Source: JADKIH01 sp964595205 (GTDB taxonomy: Bacteria; Bacteroidota; Bacteroidia; AKYH767-A; 2013-40CM-41-45). From it: a DNA stretch of 64,000 nt. The notes under the pieces are model-generated. The model was not told the origin of the DNA and did not search any database. It saw nothing but the letters and a program-made list of their open reading frames with translations. The stretch is taken from contig CAZQOQ010000033.1 in NCBI GenBank assembly GCA_964595205.1, positions 124,001 through 188,000 of the forward strand, given 5' to 3'. Made by a program: the position numbers and the translations under genes. This document shows positions 51,899-62,004 of the stretch, in pieces (the stretch's first letter is position 1; each line of letters begins with the position of its first letter).

Positions 51899-53935
51899 AT
51901 GAGTTCAGGTCCTTTAAAATCAATGTTTCGGTTGGTTCAAAAGCAGAGTGTTCTTTTAACTCTCAGGCAAAGAATATTATTATTTGTTGCTGGAGTTGGT
52001 ATAATAATAACATTCATTATTGGATTTAATACAACCAACAGCAAAAAGGCACAGGCAGCAACAGAATCACTAACGACTGGGTCGTTTATTATTAATATGG
52101 GAGTTACTCCGCAAACATATTCAAACGGATTAAAGCCATACGGAATGCTTTACGATTTAATTGTAAATTACAGTGTTCCGGTAAAATGGGTGATTGAACC
52201 GTCAAAAGTGAAAGACGGGACTGATTTTACCTACAATGCCGTTAATTATAAAGGGGGACCTTTTATCATCCCGGCAGAATATATTAACACGACTATTTCA
52301 AACAGGATTAGCTTCTGGCAGACGAAAGGTGTGCAGGGAGTCTACACAACTTCTTCAATATCGGTTCCTGTTTATGCGACTCTCACTGCATTTCCCATAG
52401 CGATTATAGACAACCAGTCGGGAAATGAAGATATCGTCGAGCAATATTATACTAATGCAGGTATTCCTTCTACGGGTTATGTCTTTGGTACACCATCGAT
52501 TTTGCAGGACTGTAATGATATCTGGGTGAATCCGCATGGAAATCCTACATGGGCATCTCACAGTTATTTGTATAACTATGTAACTGTTTCTAAAAATTTT
52601 ATCTGGGCACAATGCCATGCAGTGAGTGTAATGGAGGGTGTTAAAAATACCGTCTCTCCTTTCGAGCAATTAAATTATTTGACGACAAATGGATTAAAGT
52701 GTTACAACTCGGGAAATTGCGGCCCACCAATTACTGAATCGCATGCAGGAAATCCGACATCCCCGTTCACACATTACTATCCTTCAGATCCGATGATGCA
52801 GTTTATGGGTACGATGGATGGCGCAACAAATTCGGGATCCGAGAAATGGTATCAGCCTCAGGCGGCCTCTTCCGGACAGTGGAGAGCAACTACTAAAAGA
52901 CTTGTTACCACATCAAATGGAACTTCTCCGAATGAAGGAGTTCTCATGGCGTACGGACCTGCTTATGGAAATGTAAATAACGGTTATGTAATGTACGAAG
53001 CAGGGCATGATCTGGATGGTTCCGGAACTACTGCAGAGAAAACTGCCGCTCAAAGAGCATATTTTAATTTTGTATTGTTTGCAGGAATTAAAAAGCAATT
53101 GGTTTTCAGCGGTTATACAATTCCGAATTCTTACAAATCGAATGAAACAAAATCTGTTTCCGCGACAATTTTATCCGGCACAGCTCCATATACATATGTC
53201 TGGAGTTCCACGATCGGTGGTACTTTCACAAACGGTGGTTCTGCTTCTGCAAGTTTTACAGCACCCAATACTCCCGTTGCGCTTACTGGCGCTATTAAAT
53301 GTACTGTGACCGATGCGTGTGGAAGACAGAATTTTGTTTCTCAAATAGTGAACGTCAGTGAAAACACATTGCCGGTTACCTTAAAAGAATTTAATGCAAA
53401 ACTTGTAAATGGTTCAGTATTGATTAGCTGGATCACCGCAAGTGAAATTAATAACGCTTTTTTCACAATTGAGCGAAGCCAAAATGGTTATGATTTTACG
53501 GAAGTTGGAAAGGTTGAAGGCTCAGGTAACAGCACTCATGAAGTTTCTTATTCTTTAACCGACAATAACCCGGTTGAAGGCCAGAGCTATTACCGTTTAA
53601 CTCAAACGGATTTCGATGATAATTACAAGAGATATCCGCCAATTGGTGTCTATTTTAATAATTCTGTGAACCTGGGAAATACAATAATCGCAATGAGTCC
53701 GGTTCCATTTGACAACTATATTAAAATAAACTTCAATGTCATATTGGAAGGCAATGTGAATTTCACATTGATTTCGGATAAAGGCAGTGTGTTAAAAAAT
53801 GAGAATGTAAAATCATCGGCAGGATTTAACAGCTATACAATTGATAATCTTGGTTTACTCCCCGGAGGAGTTTATTTCATTTTGATGAGAACTTCTGATA
53901 ATGAATTACAAACAAGAAAATTAATCAAGTTATAA
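51899..53935 (+). CDS. T9SS-exported protein of unknown family
   Basis: A 678-residue protein. A basic N-terminal stretch of about 25 residues precedes a hydrophobic signal segment (ILLFVAGVGIIITFIIGF), then TESLTTGSFIINMGVTPQTY. Residues about 60-400 form one large domain I do not recognise; its end, GYVMYEAGHDLDGSG...AAQRAYFNFVLFAG, recalls the end of class I glutamine-amidotransferase-like (ThuA/DUF4350-type) folds. About 405-480 is an Ig/PKD-like domain (TAPYTYVWSSTIGGTF). About 490-585 resembles a fibronectin-like module (LISWITASEINNAFFTIERS). The end is a T9SS sorting domain without the usual YPNP (MSPVPFDNYIKINF, PGGVYFILMRT, RKLIKL). The start is uncertain; ATG 51923 is an alternative. 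Confidence 0.85.
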   Translation: MSSGPLKSMFRLVQKQSVLLTLRQRILLFVAGVGIIITFIIGFNTTNSKKAQAATESLTTGSFIINMGVTPQTYSNGLKPYGMLYDLIVNYSVPVKWVIEPSKVKDGTDFTYNAVNYKGGPFIIPAEYINTTISNRISFWQTKGVQGVYTTSSISVPVYATLTAFPIAIIDNQSGNEDIVEQYYTNAGIPSTGYVFGTPSILQDCNDIWVNPHGNPTWASHSYLYNYVTVSKNFIWAQCHAVSVMEGVKNTVSPFEQLNYLTTNGLKCYNSGNCGPPITESHAGNPTSPFTHYYPSDPMMQFMGTMDGATNSGSEKWYQPQAASSGQWRATTKRLVTTSNGTSPNEGVLMAYGPAYGNVNNGYVMYEAGHDLDGSGTTAEKTAAQRAYFNFVLFAGIKKQLVFSGYTIPNSYKSNETKSVSATILSGTAPYTYVWSSTIGGTFTNGGSASASFTAPNTPVALTGAIKCTVTDACGRQNFVSQIVNVSENTLPVTLKEFNAKLVNGSVLISWITASEINNAFFTIERSQNGYDFTEVGKVEGSGNSTHEVSYSLTDNNPVEGQSYYRLTQTDFDDNYKRYPPIGVYFNNSVNLGNTIIAMSPVPFDNYIKINFNVILEGNVNFTLISDKGSVLKNENVKSSAGFNSYTIDNLGLLPGGVYFILMRTSDNELQTRKLIKL

Positions 53936-53983
53936 GTAGAATTTCTTCTATCCAGGCAAAATAAAAATTAAAAATAAATAGTT

Positions 53984-55372
53984 ATGAAACTTAAAATTAA
54001 TGTCCTTTCAATTTTTATCCTGATGACATTGCTCACGTGTTACCGGGCTAATGCTCAAATGGTAAACAGAATCACGAAGGAAACAGTAATTTCAAAAGTT
54101 GAGATTTCTGAAATGGTCACCAATAGTTTTACTTACAGCAACGACATGAGGAGAGTTGCTTACAGGATTAACAGGGATAAAAAGCAAATTGCAGTGATTG
54201 ATGGTGTTAATGGTAATGCATACGACTTTGTAAGCTTCCCGGTTTTCAGTCCGGACTGCAAACGATTTGCATATGCTGCCAGAAACGGATCAGACTGGTT
54301 TTTAAATGTGGATGGTTACGAAATGCCTGTTGATCGGGGAATGGAAATTACTTTTGTTGCTTTCGGACCTAAGAGTAACAACATGGTTTATGTGCTGAAA
54401 GAGGGAAATAAATTTTGCCTGGTCACTGATAACATCAAGGGAAAGCAATTTGATGGCATCGATGAAAACAGCATTACGTTTTGCTCTGACGGAAGCACAG
54501 TTGCATATACTGCATACCAGGGTAAAAAACAGTGTAATGTGATTAACGGGAATGCCGGAGAAATTTTTGACCAGGTCGGTTACCCCATTCTTAGCACCAA
54601 CGGACATCATTTTGCATATTGGGCCGTAATCGGTTCTGATTCCTATGTGATATCCGATGTTCAGAAAAGCAAGCCTTATGAATCCGTAAATTTTGTCACG
54701 CTTAGCAACGATGGTAATCACCTTGCCTACTCGTTTAGTTATCGCGGAAAAAATAAAATTGTATTTGATAATGTTGAAAGCGAATCTTTCGAATTTGTAC
54801 ATTCATTATGTTTCAGCAACGACAGCAGAAGATTTGCATACGGAATTGAACAATCAGAAGGTGATAAGGAAGGCTTCAGGCAATATGCGGTGATAGACGG
54901 TAAAAAATATGGACCGTACGAAACTGTAGTGGAGAATAGCATCCGATTCAGCAACGATAGCAGGAATTTTGCATTCGAAGCTGAGAAGAATGACCAGTTT
55001 TATATCGTTAATAATGGGACCGAAGGAAAAAGATATGGAGATGTTCTGCAGGCCACAACCATTTTTAGTCCGGACAACAGCCGAATCGCCTATGCAGCTG
55101 AGAATGACGCTAAACGTATGATAAATTCGGATAACTCAGAGAGCCGGCCATATAACGACGTATATTCGATTGCTTTCAGTCCCGACAGTAAACGTCTTGC
55201 TTATTCGGTGCGAATCGATGATAATGATTTTGTAATCGTCGACGGTGAAAAAGGAAGCCGGTACAATTATATTTTAAGTCAGGGAGAAATTGTCTTTGAC
55301 TCACCAACCTCACTTCATTACCTGGCTATGAAGGATAAAAGCATCTGCCTGGTGGAAGAGACTCTGAAATAG
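53984..55372 (+). CDS. Secreted TolB-like beta-propeller protein
   Basis: A 462-residue protein with a signal peptide ending RANAQ. The rest is a run of about nine blades with the TolB/WD40-like PD40 pattern: FSPDCKRFAYAARNG, FSNDSRRFAYGIE, FSNDSRNFAFEAE, FSPDNSRIAYAAE and FSPDSKRLAYSVR. A repeated D(G/N)....PY(E/N).V segment alternates with these. No T9SS sorting domain and no lipobox, so it is probably periplasmic. It lies 48 bp behind the unknown T9SS protein gene and ends at a terminator; the two form a likely operon. Confidence 0.88.
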   Translation: MKLKINVLSIFILMTLLTCYRANAQMVNRITKETVISKVEISEMVTNSFTYSNDMRRVAYRINRDKKQIAVIDGVNGNAYDFVSFPVFSPDCKRFAYAARNGSDWFLNVDGYEMPVDRGMEITFVAFGPKSNNMVYVLKEGNKFCLVTDNIKGKQFDGIDENSITFCSDGSTVAYTAYQGKKQCNVINGNAGEIFDQVGYPILSTNGHHFAYWAVIGSDSYVISDVQKSKPYESVNFVTLSNDGNHLAYSFSYRGKNKIVFDNVESESFEFVHSLCFSNDSRRFAYGIEQSEGDKEGFRQYAVIDGKKYGPYETVVENSIRFSNDSRNFAFEAEKNDQFYIVNNGTEGKRYGDVLQATTIFSPDNSRIAYAAENDAKRMINSDNSESRPYNDVYSIAFSPDSKRLAYSVRIDDNDFVIVDGEKGSRYNYILSQGEIVFDSPTSLHYLAMKDKSICLVEETLK

Positions 55373-55394
55373 AATACAAATCCTGAATTTTTTG

Positions 55395-55438
55395 AAAGAT
55401 CTGAATCGAAATAATACCCGGTTCGGATCTTTTTTTTT
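55395..55438 (+). terminator. Rho-independent terminator after the propeller gene
   Basis: AAAGATCTGAA (55395-55405) pairs with TTCGGATCTTT (55422-55432), one G-T wobble, followed by more T. It lies 22 bp past the stop codon. Confidence 0.87.
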
Positions 55439-56046
55439 CTATAAACAGATGATTTCCGTTTATATTGGATCTACTAACCTTAAATTTTATATTTCTGTCG
55501 CGTCATTGTCATGGAAGATGAGAATAATTTCTAACTGTTATAAAAATTTATTAAGTAAGAAATTTGCTATAATTTCTTGCAGTTTATTTTTTACAAAATC
55601 GGGTGTTTGTTTTTTTAAATCATGACTGAGTATTTTGAAAAAGTTTAAATCCTGTCTGAAAAAATGGATGGCAGGAAAATTTAAAATTATTTGTTCAGAC
55701 ATAGCCATTCATTGAATATATCTTTCACCAAATTTCTTACATAAATTTTGGAATGCATCCTTCAATTCTCAAATAAAAATTTGAAGAATATTTTAAAAAA
55801 TACCGGAAACCTATTTATCTGTTAATGCTTTAAGGTAATAGGACATAATGTATCGTATAATTCTGTTCAAAAATCAGCGCCCAAGATACATTTAATGTTC
55901 ACCAATATTAATAATTGTTCAACCAACAAAAATGACGTGTTTCCCAAATTAATAACGAACCTGCGCATGCCCGTACATTAATTTGGATTTCAATAAAAAT
56001 AAAAATTTATTCTCCCAAACGAATAAATAAATTTAAATAACAGGTT
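55439..56046. other. 608-bp AT-rich intergenic region with a 10-bp inverted repeat
   Basis: CCAAATTAAT (55944-55953) and ATTAATTTGG (55977-55986) form a perfect 10-bp inverted repeat with a 23-nt, GC-richer centre, 60 bp before the giant gene. CACCAATATTA at about 55900 repeats an 11-mer found at 46481 before the other giant gene. No gene or consensus promoter seen. Confidence 0.6.
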
Positions 56047-59000
56047 ATGAAAGAGCAAAAATTACCTCTATTCACATTAAGCACAAGCTTTAAAGAAGGA
56101 AGTCATTTCAATTCCGGAGAAGGAATTGAATTTAGCAGTTCAAAGTCGATCTTATCTTTTGGATCTTTAAAGGCTACAATATTTATTTTATTATTTGCTT
56201 TTTCACTGTCTGTAAAAGCTCAGACCAGCGGAACCATTCCGATCGGTGGCGCAACGAACTGTTCGATTACGCCATCCGGTACTGTTTGTCCGAATACGAT
56301 TCGCACGTATTATGCTCCTGCCGGAATGACTTCATACTCGTGGACGATTCTTGGAAGCGGAACAATAACTGGTCCTGCAAATGCAAGAACTGTGAGTGTA
56401 ACAGCAGGCTCGGAATGCGGAAATTCATTTAAACTCACTGTTACTATGTCTGCGGCCGGTGTCACAACAACATGTTCGCAGATCATCTATGTTGAAGATA
56501 AAACATTGCCTACAATCTCCGGAGCAGCCAACAAAACAGCACCGGTGAATTCCACAAGCGTGGTTTTTGATAATCCAACAGTAAGCGACAATTGCGGAAC
56601 ACCGACACTTATAGTGTTATCCACAACTTCATCAAATGGAACGGATGGATCGGTAAGTTATACAAGAACCTGGAAGGCTATGGATGCATGTGGAAATTCT
56701 TCCGAGAGTGTAAGCCAGACAGTCACAGTTTACCGTTCATTAGCCTGTACGATCACCGGCAATAATTCAATATGCCAGGGAGCTTCTACAAGTTTATGTG
56801 CCTCTGCCGGCGCCGCTTCCTATTTATGGAATACCGGAGCGACGACACAGTGTATTACGATTACTGGTCCGGGTACCTATGACGTCACAACATTTGACGG
56901 ATCTGGAGCCAGCCTTTCCTGCAGTAAGGTTGTGAGCCTGGCAACACCAATAGGATGTTCAATTACAGGAAATACAAGTTTATGTCAGGGAGGTAGTACA
57001 AGTTTATGTGGTCCTGAGGGAGCAGTTTCTTATATCTGGAGTACAGGAGCCACCACAAACTGCATCGATGTGAATAGCGCAGGGACGTATATATTATCGC
57101 TCGTGGAAAATACAGGATGTACAAGCACCTGCACCACGACCGTAACGATGGGACCTCAACCTGCCTGCAATATCAGCGGTAACAGTACCGTATGCCAGGG
57201 AAATACTACAAATTTATGTGCACCTGCCGGTGCAACATCCTATGTCTGGAGCAATGGAGCCACTACTCCTTGTATTTCGGTAGGAAGTACAGGAAATTAT
57301 TCCGTGACTGTAACCAATGCGGCGGGATGCAGCAGCACATGCAGTAAATCGGTGACTGTTAACAATGCGCCTTCCTGTTCAATCTCGGGTACATTGTTTA
57401 TTTGTCCGGGCGGAACAACTGAGATTTGTGCACCGGCGAACATGATTGCCTACGCATGGTCGACCGGAGCCACAACCCGGTGTATAACCGTAAATACAAT
57501 CGGTAATTACTCGGTTGTTGTTACAGGTCCGAATGGATGTACGACTTCGTGTACACAAACGGTAGATGTCCAGTCAACTACTGCATGCAATATAACCGGA
57601 GGCACCGGACTTTGCCCGGGCGGCTCTACAAATCTGTGTGCGACCGCAGGTGCAGCATCGTATGTGTGGAGCACGGGCGCAACCACTCAATGTATAAGTG
57701 TAACCGCTGAAGGAACATATTCGGTAACAATAACGAATGCTTCGGGATGTACAACCACCTGCAGCAAGACTGTGACAATGAACGATAACCCGGTTTGTTC
57801 GATAACAGGTAACGGATCTTTTTGTCCCGGAGGCAGCACAGAACTTTGCGCACCCGTTGGTGCGACCAGTTATGTATGGAGTACCGGGGAAACCACTCAG
57901 TGCATTACGGTGAGAAATGCGGGGACTTATTCTGTTACCATTACCAATGCAAGCGGCTGCAGCAGTACATGTAATAAAACCGTCACACAAAATAACCCTC
58001 CTTCCTGTTCAATCACAGGCAACTCCTCAATTTGCCAGGGAGGTTCCGCCAGTCTTTGTGCACCGGCAGGTATGTCAGTATATCTGTGGAATACAGGTGC
58101 AACAACACAGTGCATCACCGTTAATAATGCCGGAACATTTTCCGTCACCATTACGGATGCGAACGGTTGCAGCAGCACATGCAATAAAAGCGTAACTACA
58201 AATACACCTCAACCATGTATAATCACGGGAAGTAATTTTATTTGCCCGGGAAATTCGACTTCGATTTGCGCTCCTTCCGGGGCCGCATCTTACTCATGGA
58301 GCACAGGTGCGACAACCCAGTGTTTGACTGTTAACAGCGCCGGAACTTACAGCGTAACGGTAGTCGATGCACAGGGATGCAGCACTACATGCAACAAGAA
58401 TATAACAGTGAACAATCCTCCTTCGTGTTCGATAAGCGGTAACACTTCTATTTGCCAGGGGAATTCAACTACATTATGCGAGACTGTCTCGGCCATGTCA
58501 TATGCCTGGAGTACGGGCGCAACTACTCAATGCATAACCGTCAATGCTGCGGGAACATATTCAGTTTCGATTACAGATGAAAACGGTTGTTCAAGTAACT
58601 GCAATAAAACGGTGACTCAAAACCTTTCACCTCCATGTTTCATCACGGGTAACTCTTCGTTTTGTGCAGGAGGTTCAACCAGCCTATGTGCTCCGGCAGG
58701 TGCAACATCTTATGTGTGGAGCAATGGAGCGACAACTCAATGCATAAATGTTACCAGCGCAGGAAATTATTCTGTGACGATTACTACTTCAGCCGGATGC
58801 TCCAGCACTTGTAATAAGAACGTTACAATTATGGATGCCCCTGCATGTTCTGTTTCAGGTAACCTGCTTATTTGTAACGGAAGCTCATCGACGCTTTGTG
58901 CAACAGCGGGAGCCACTTCATACCAGTGGAGTAACGGGTCCACCAGCCAGTGTATAACCATAAACACATCAGGCCAATACCAGGTGACGGTTACCGGAAG

Positions 59001-61674
59001 CAACGGTTGCACGGCATCCTGTGCTCAAAACATAGATATCTTACCAACTCCAAATTGTAACGTCACAGGAAATTCTACGATTTGCTCGGGAGGAACTGCA
59101 AACTTATGCGCACCTGGCGGTGCCGCCGCTTATTCCTGGAATACCGGCGCAACTACACAATGTATAAACGCATCAAGTCCGGGAATCTATACAGCAACAA
59201 TCACTTCCTCAAACGGCTGCACAAGTTCATGCAGTAAATCAGTGATCGTAAATACTCCGTTGACATGTTCGATTTCAGGTAACAGTTCAATTTGCTCGGG
59301 CAGTTCAACCACCTTGTGTGTTGCCGGAAACGCATCTACTTATGAGTGGAGCAATGAAGGAACTACATCATGCATCACTGTCAGTTCAGCCGGCACGTAC
59401 TCAGTGTTAATAACCGATGCGAACGGCTGTATCAGTACGTGCTCACAGACAGTAACGGTTACTCAATTGCCGACATGTAATATTTCAGGTAACTCGGATA
59501 TATGCGGAGGATCCTCAACAGTATTGACGGCCTCCGGAGGAAATTCGTACTTATGGAGTACCGGAGCCACCACAGCATCCATCTCGGTTTCAGCTGCAGC
59601 AACGTATTCTGTGACTGTTTCCAATTCTAATCAATGCACTGCAACATGTTCGAAGACGGTAAACACACACGCATGCGGCATCACGTTAAAGAAGTCGCCG
59701 GATATCTGTGAGTTTCCTGACGGGACACCAACCACAGTAAACTTTACATATAATATAAAGAACAACAGTGATTATTATCCCGCTTCAGGTGATCTCATCG
59801 ATGATAACGGTACGCCGAATAATCCAGCGGATGATATCAATGTATGTACCTGGGGTCCGATTGCTCCGGGCGAAAGCACGAATTGCTACAAGTCGTTCAA
59901 TATAAACACCACTCACACCAATACAGCGAGGGCTACAGGCACATCCGGCGGACAATCAGTGTCTTCTTCATCGACAGCTACAGTAACGGGAATCAATTGC
60001 AACTGCAACCTGAGTTATCCTGATAATTCGAATCTTCCACGCTCTGCTGTAGTATTCAATGAGAGTGAAGTGTTGCGGGCATCGGATCCGGGAATGACCA
60101 CATGCGGTTCGACGGGATCAGTCATTAAAATGTGGTATAACGATGAGCATGCATTGCTCATGGGCGTAAGAGCAGTAAGTGTAAAGACTTTCAGCGGCAC
60201 GACTACGACTAATTATACTATAACTCCTCCTCCGGCAACTTACGGTTGTGTCAGCAATCCGAATGTGGGTGATACGATTTCGACCGGCGACCAGGCAGCA
60301 AACGATCTTTGTGCCGGTGGCGGACGCCCATTGTGGCCTGCGATTTTTATTACAGACCTAACGGTGAACGGTCCCACCAGCAGGATTGGCGACTGGCAGC
60401 AGGGTGGAAAGGGTATTGCTCCTACAAGGGTTTGCGGTACATGGAAGTCTGCAACTAAATTTATCGATAAGACAAAAAATCCGCCTAAAATCACGATCAT
60501 CACCGATGTTGATCCGCCAAAGAATAACTGGAATCTTGGCAGCGGCTCGGATATTCCTCCGGGAGGATTTGCTAGTCTGAGGAATGAAGGCTATGGTGCC
60601 GAAATCGCATGGGACGTAAACAGCCTCGGTCTTATTCCTGGTCATACCTACCGTCTAGTGTTTATGGTTCACGACGGTGACCAGAATAAAACAGGCGGAG
60701 ACGTTGGTGAAACCTGTACAACAATTCATATTCCTGATGCGCAGTGTGTGCCGGTTCAACCGCCGCCGCCGCCGCCACCGCCGGTAAATAAGATTTGTTA
60801 TACGGGCACATCACATCGTTATGTGAAAGCCAGCCAGGAGTGGACAATAAATACAACCACCAATAAGCTTACAATTCGTACTACGTTCTCTAAGAATTTC
60901 GTAGACAATACATATGGCACCGGCGCTATCGGATGGCCATCCGGTCATACTTTTAATCAGCTTGTGGGTTCCGATAATTTGCAGATGGCACTATATGATG
61001 CAAACAATGTTAAGAAGATGGAGTTTAAACTTGACTACATCACTGCAAGTTCAGGTACACCTTCAGGATACAAGTGCCTTGGAGTTTCAGGAGGCGAAGG
61101 GCAGATGATATTGGGAAGTGCATCAGATGTGGTGAGCGTAACGACTTCCCTTGATAAAAACCTGAATACATATAACTATACATTATTAACAAACTCACCT
61201 GCAACAAACAGCAGTTATACGCCTAATGCATCATATCCAAACTGGATCTATGATGTTTGGTATGAAGTAACTGTAAACCTAGCACCTTTCGGTTCCGCCG
61301 GTTTTGGTCGCCCGCTTATTTCATCAGTGCATGCAAGTCCGAGCAAAACGGGAAGCAATACAGAACTTGTGGAAGATACAATATGTACGCAGTCTTCTCC
61401 ACGAATTGCTGCAGCGCCTGATGCGCCTACAAGAATTAATGCAGTGGTTTACCCGAATCCTTTCGGAGATGATATAACCATAAATTTTATCACACCATTA
61501 GATGAGGATGCAAACATTACGATTACCGATCTTGCAGGCAGAATAGTGGAATCGTTTAACCATCCGGCAGGAACTGTAACGACAGGAAGTAATTTGAAAG
61601 CTGGTATTTACTTCGTCGCAATTTCACAAGGCGAATTCAGAAAAATCATAAAAATTGTGAAGTCGGGCGATTAA
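56047..61674 (+). CDS. Giant T9SS surface protein with 14 Cys-rich 70-residue repeats
   Basis: An 1875-residue secreted protein. A long N-terminal extension (about 40 residues) precedes the signal hydrophobic core (ATIFILLFAFSLSVKAQ). Then come a PKD-like domain (about 65-150) and a HYR-like domain (about 152-233). Residues 234-1209 are 14 repeats; the first 13 are exactly 70 residues, each with Cys at unit positions 1, 10, 18, 36, 55 and 59 and the core SY.WSTGATTQCI.V. A DUF11-like domain follows (about 1210-1320), then an unknown cysteine-containing region, a proline run near 1570-1580, another unknown domain, and a T9SS type A sorting domain (VYPNPFGDDITINF, ITDLAGRIV, KAGIYFVAIS). Probably a rigid adhesive fibre stalk carrying C-terminal binding domains. 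Confidence 0.93.
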   Translation: MKEQKLPLFTLSTSFKEGSHFNSGEGIEFSSSKSILSFGSLKATIFILLFAFSLSVKAQTSGTIPIGGATNCSITPSGTVCPNTIRTYYAPAGMTSYSWTILGSGTITGPANARTVSVTAGSECGNSFKLTVTMSAAGVTTTCSQIIYVEDKTLPTISGAANKTAPVNSTSVVFDNPTVSDNCGTPTLIVLSTTSSNGTDGSVSYTRTWKAMDACGNSSESVSQTVTVYRSLACTITGNNSICQGASTSLCASAGAASYLWNTGATTQCITITGPGTYDVTTFDGSGASLSCSKVVSLATPIGCSITGNTSLCQGGSTSLCGPEGAVSYIWSTGATTNCIDVNSAGTYILSLVENTGCTSTCTTTVTMGPQPACNISGNSTVCQGNTTNLCAPAGATSYVWSNGATTPCISVGSTGNYSVTVTNAAGCSSTCSKSVTVNNAPSCSISGTLFICPGGTTEICAPANMIAYAWSTGATTRCITVNTIGNYSVVVTGPNGCTTSCTQTVDVQSTTACNITGGTGLCPGGSTNLCATAGAASYVWSTGATTQCISVTAEGTYSVTITNASGCTTTCSKTVTMNDNPVCSITGNGSFCPGGSTELCAPVGATSYVWSTGETTQCITVRNAGTYSVTITNASGCSSTCNKTVTQNNPPSCSITGNSSICQGGSASLCAPAGMSVYLWNTGATTQCITVNNAGTFSVTITDANGCSSTCNKSVTTNTPQPCIITGSNFICPGNSTSICAPSGAASYSWSTGATTQCLTVNSAGTYSVTVVDAQGCSTTCNKNITVNNPPSCSISGNTSICQGNSTTLCETVSAMSYAWSTGATTQCITVNAAGTYSVSITDENGCSSNCNKTVTQNLSPPCFITGNSSFCAGGSTSLCAPAGATSYVWSNGATTQCINVTSAGNYSVTITTSAGCSSTCNKNVTIMDAPACSVSGNLLICNGSSSTLCATAGATSYQWSNGSTSQCITINTSGQYQVTVTGSNGCTASCAQNIDILPTPNCNVTGNSTICSGGTANLCAPGGAAAYSWNTGATTQCINASSPGIYTATITSSNGCTSSCSKSVIVNTPLTCSISGNSSICSGSSTTLCVAGNASTYEWSNEGTTSCITVSSAGTYSVLITDANGCISTCSQTVTVTQLPTCNISGNSDICGGSSTVLTASGGNSYLWSTGATTASISVSAAATYSVTVSNSNQCTATCSKTVNTHACGITLKKSPDICEFPDGTPTTVNFTYNIKNNSDYYPASGDLIDDNGTPNNPADDINVCTWGPIAPGESTNCYKSFNINTTHTNTARATGTSGGQSVSSSSTATVTGINCNCNLSYPDNSNLPRSAVVFNESEVLRASDPGMTTCGSTGSVIKMWYNDEHALLMGVRAVSVKTFSGTTTTNYTITPPPATYGCVSNPNVGDTISTGDQAANDLCAGGGRPLWPAIFITDLTVNGPTSRIGDWQQGGKGIAPTRVCGTWKSATKFIDKTKNPPKITIITDVDPPKNNWNLGSGSDIPPGGFASLRNEGYGAEIAWDVNSLGLIPGHTYRLVFMVHDGDQNKTGGDVGETCTTIHIPDAQCVPVQPPPPPPPPVNKICYTGTSHRYVKASQEWTINTTTNKLTIRTTFSKNFVDNTYGTGAIGWPSGHTFNQLVGSDNLQMALYDANNVKKMEFKLDYITASSGTPSGYKCLGVSGGEGQMILGSASDVVSVTTSLDKNLNTYNYTLLTNSPATNSSYTPNASYPNWIYDVWYEVTVNLAPFGSAGFGRPLISSVHASPSKTGSNTELVEDTICTQSSPRIAAAPDAPTRINAVVYPNPFGDDITINFITPLDEDANITITDLAGRIVESFNHPAGTVTTGSNLKAGIYFVAISQGEFRKIIKIVKSGD
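56746..59673 (+). repeat. Fourteen 210-bp coding repeats in exact register
   Basis: The unit starts with a TGT/TGC cysteine codon at 56746 and recurs every 210 bp up to unit 14 at 59476; no indel breaks the register. Unit 14 is slightly shorter and has lost two of the six cysteines (positions 18 and 36). Codon choices differ between copies although the protein pattern is kept. Confidence 0.92.
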
Positions 61675-61699
61675 TTATCAGTTGAAATAATATTAAATC

Positions 61700-61742
61700 A
61701 ACGGCAGGATGAATGAAAGTTTATCCTGCCGTTATTTTTTTT
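61700..61742 (+). terminator. Rho-independent terminator after the 14-repeat protein gene
   Basis: AACGGCAGGAT (61700-61710) and ATCCTGCCGTT (61723-61733) form a perfect 11-bp stem with a 12-nt loop, then A and T8. It lies 25 bp past the stop. Confidence 0.92.
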
Positions 61743-62004
61743 CCGTATTGCATGAAAAATACGAAAAGATGGTTGGTTTAAACTGTAGGAATAATATTTA
61801 AAAAGTCTTTTTTTCTAAAAAAAGGCTTGAAAAAACACGAAAATCACAATTATTTCAATAATGAAACCTTTTCTTACATACAGGCGTTATAATGATTGTG
61901 TTTCATGTTAAGTTTTAAGTTAAGTAATTTTAGTTGTTGATCAGAAAACTTCGGAGTAAAATCCGGAGTTTTTTGTTTTTATACCATACCCATAATTATA
62001 CACA
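61743..62004. other. 262-bp intergenic region between convergent genes
   Basis: AT-rich. ACTTCGGAGT and ACTCCGG-type sequence around 61949-61970 (AAAACTTCGGAGTAAAATCCGGAGTTTTTTG) can form ACTCCGGA/TCCGGAGT-like pairing and may be a second terminator serving the minus-strand WD40 gene. No gene seen. Confidence 0.4.

Noticed and set aside
55392..55625. 77-codon open frame after the propeller gene
   Set aside because: It covers a strong intrinsic terminator and the Phe/Lys-rich product reflects AT-rich DNA.
56746..59673. Regularly spaced repeats considered as a CRISPR array
   Set aside because: Units are 210 bp, in frame, with conserved amino acids and diverged codons; no short identical repeats with unique spacers and no cas genes.
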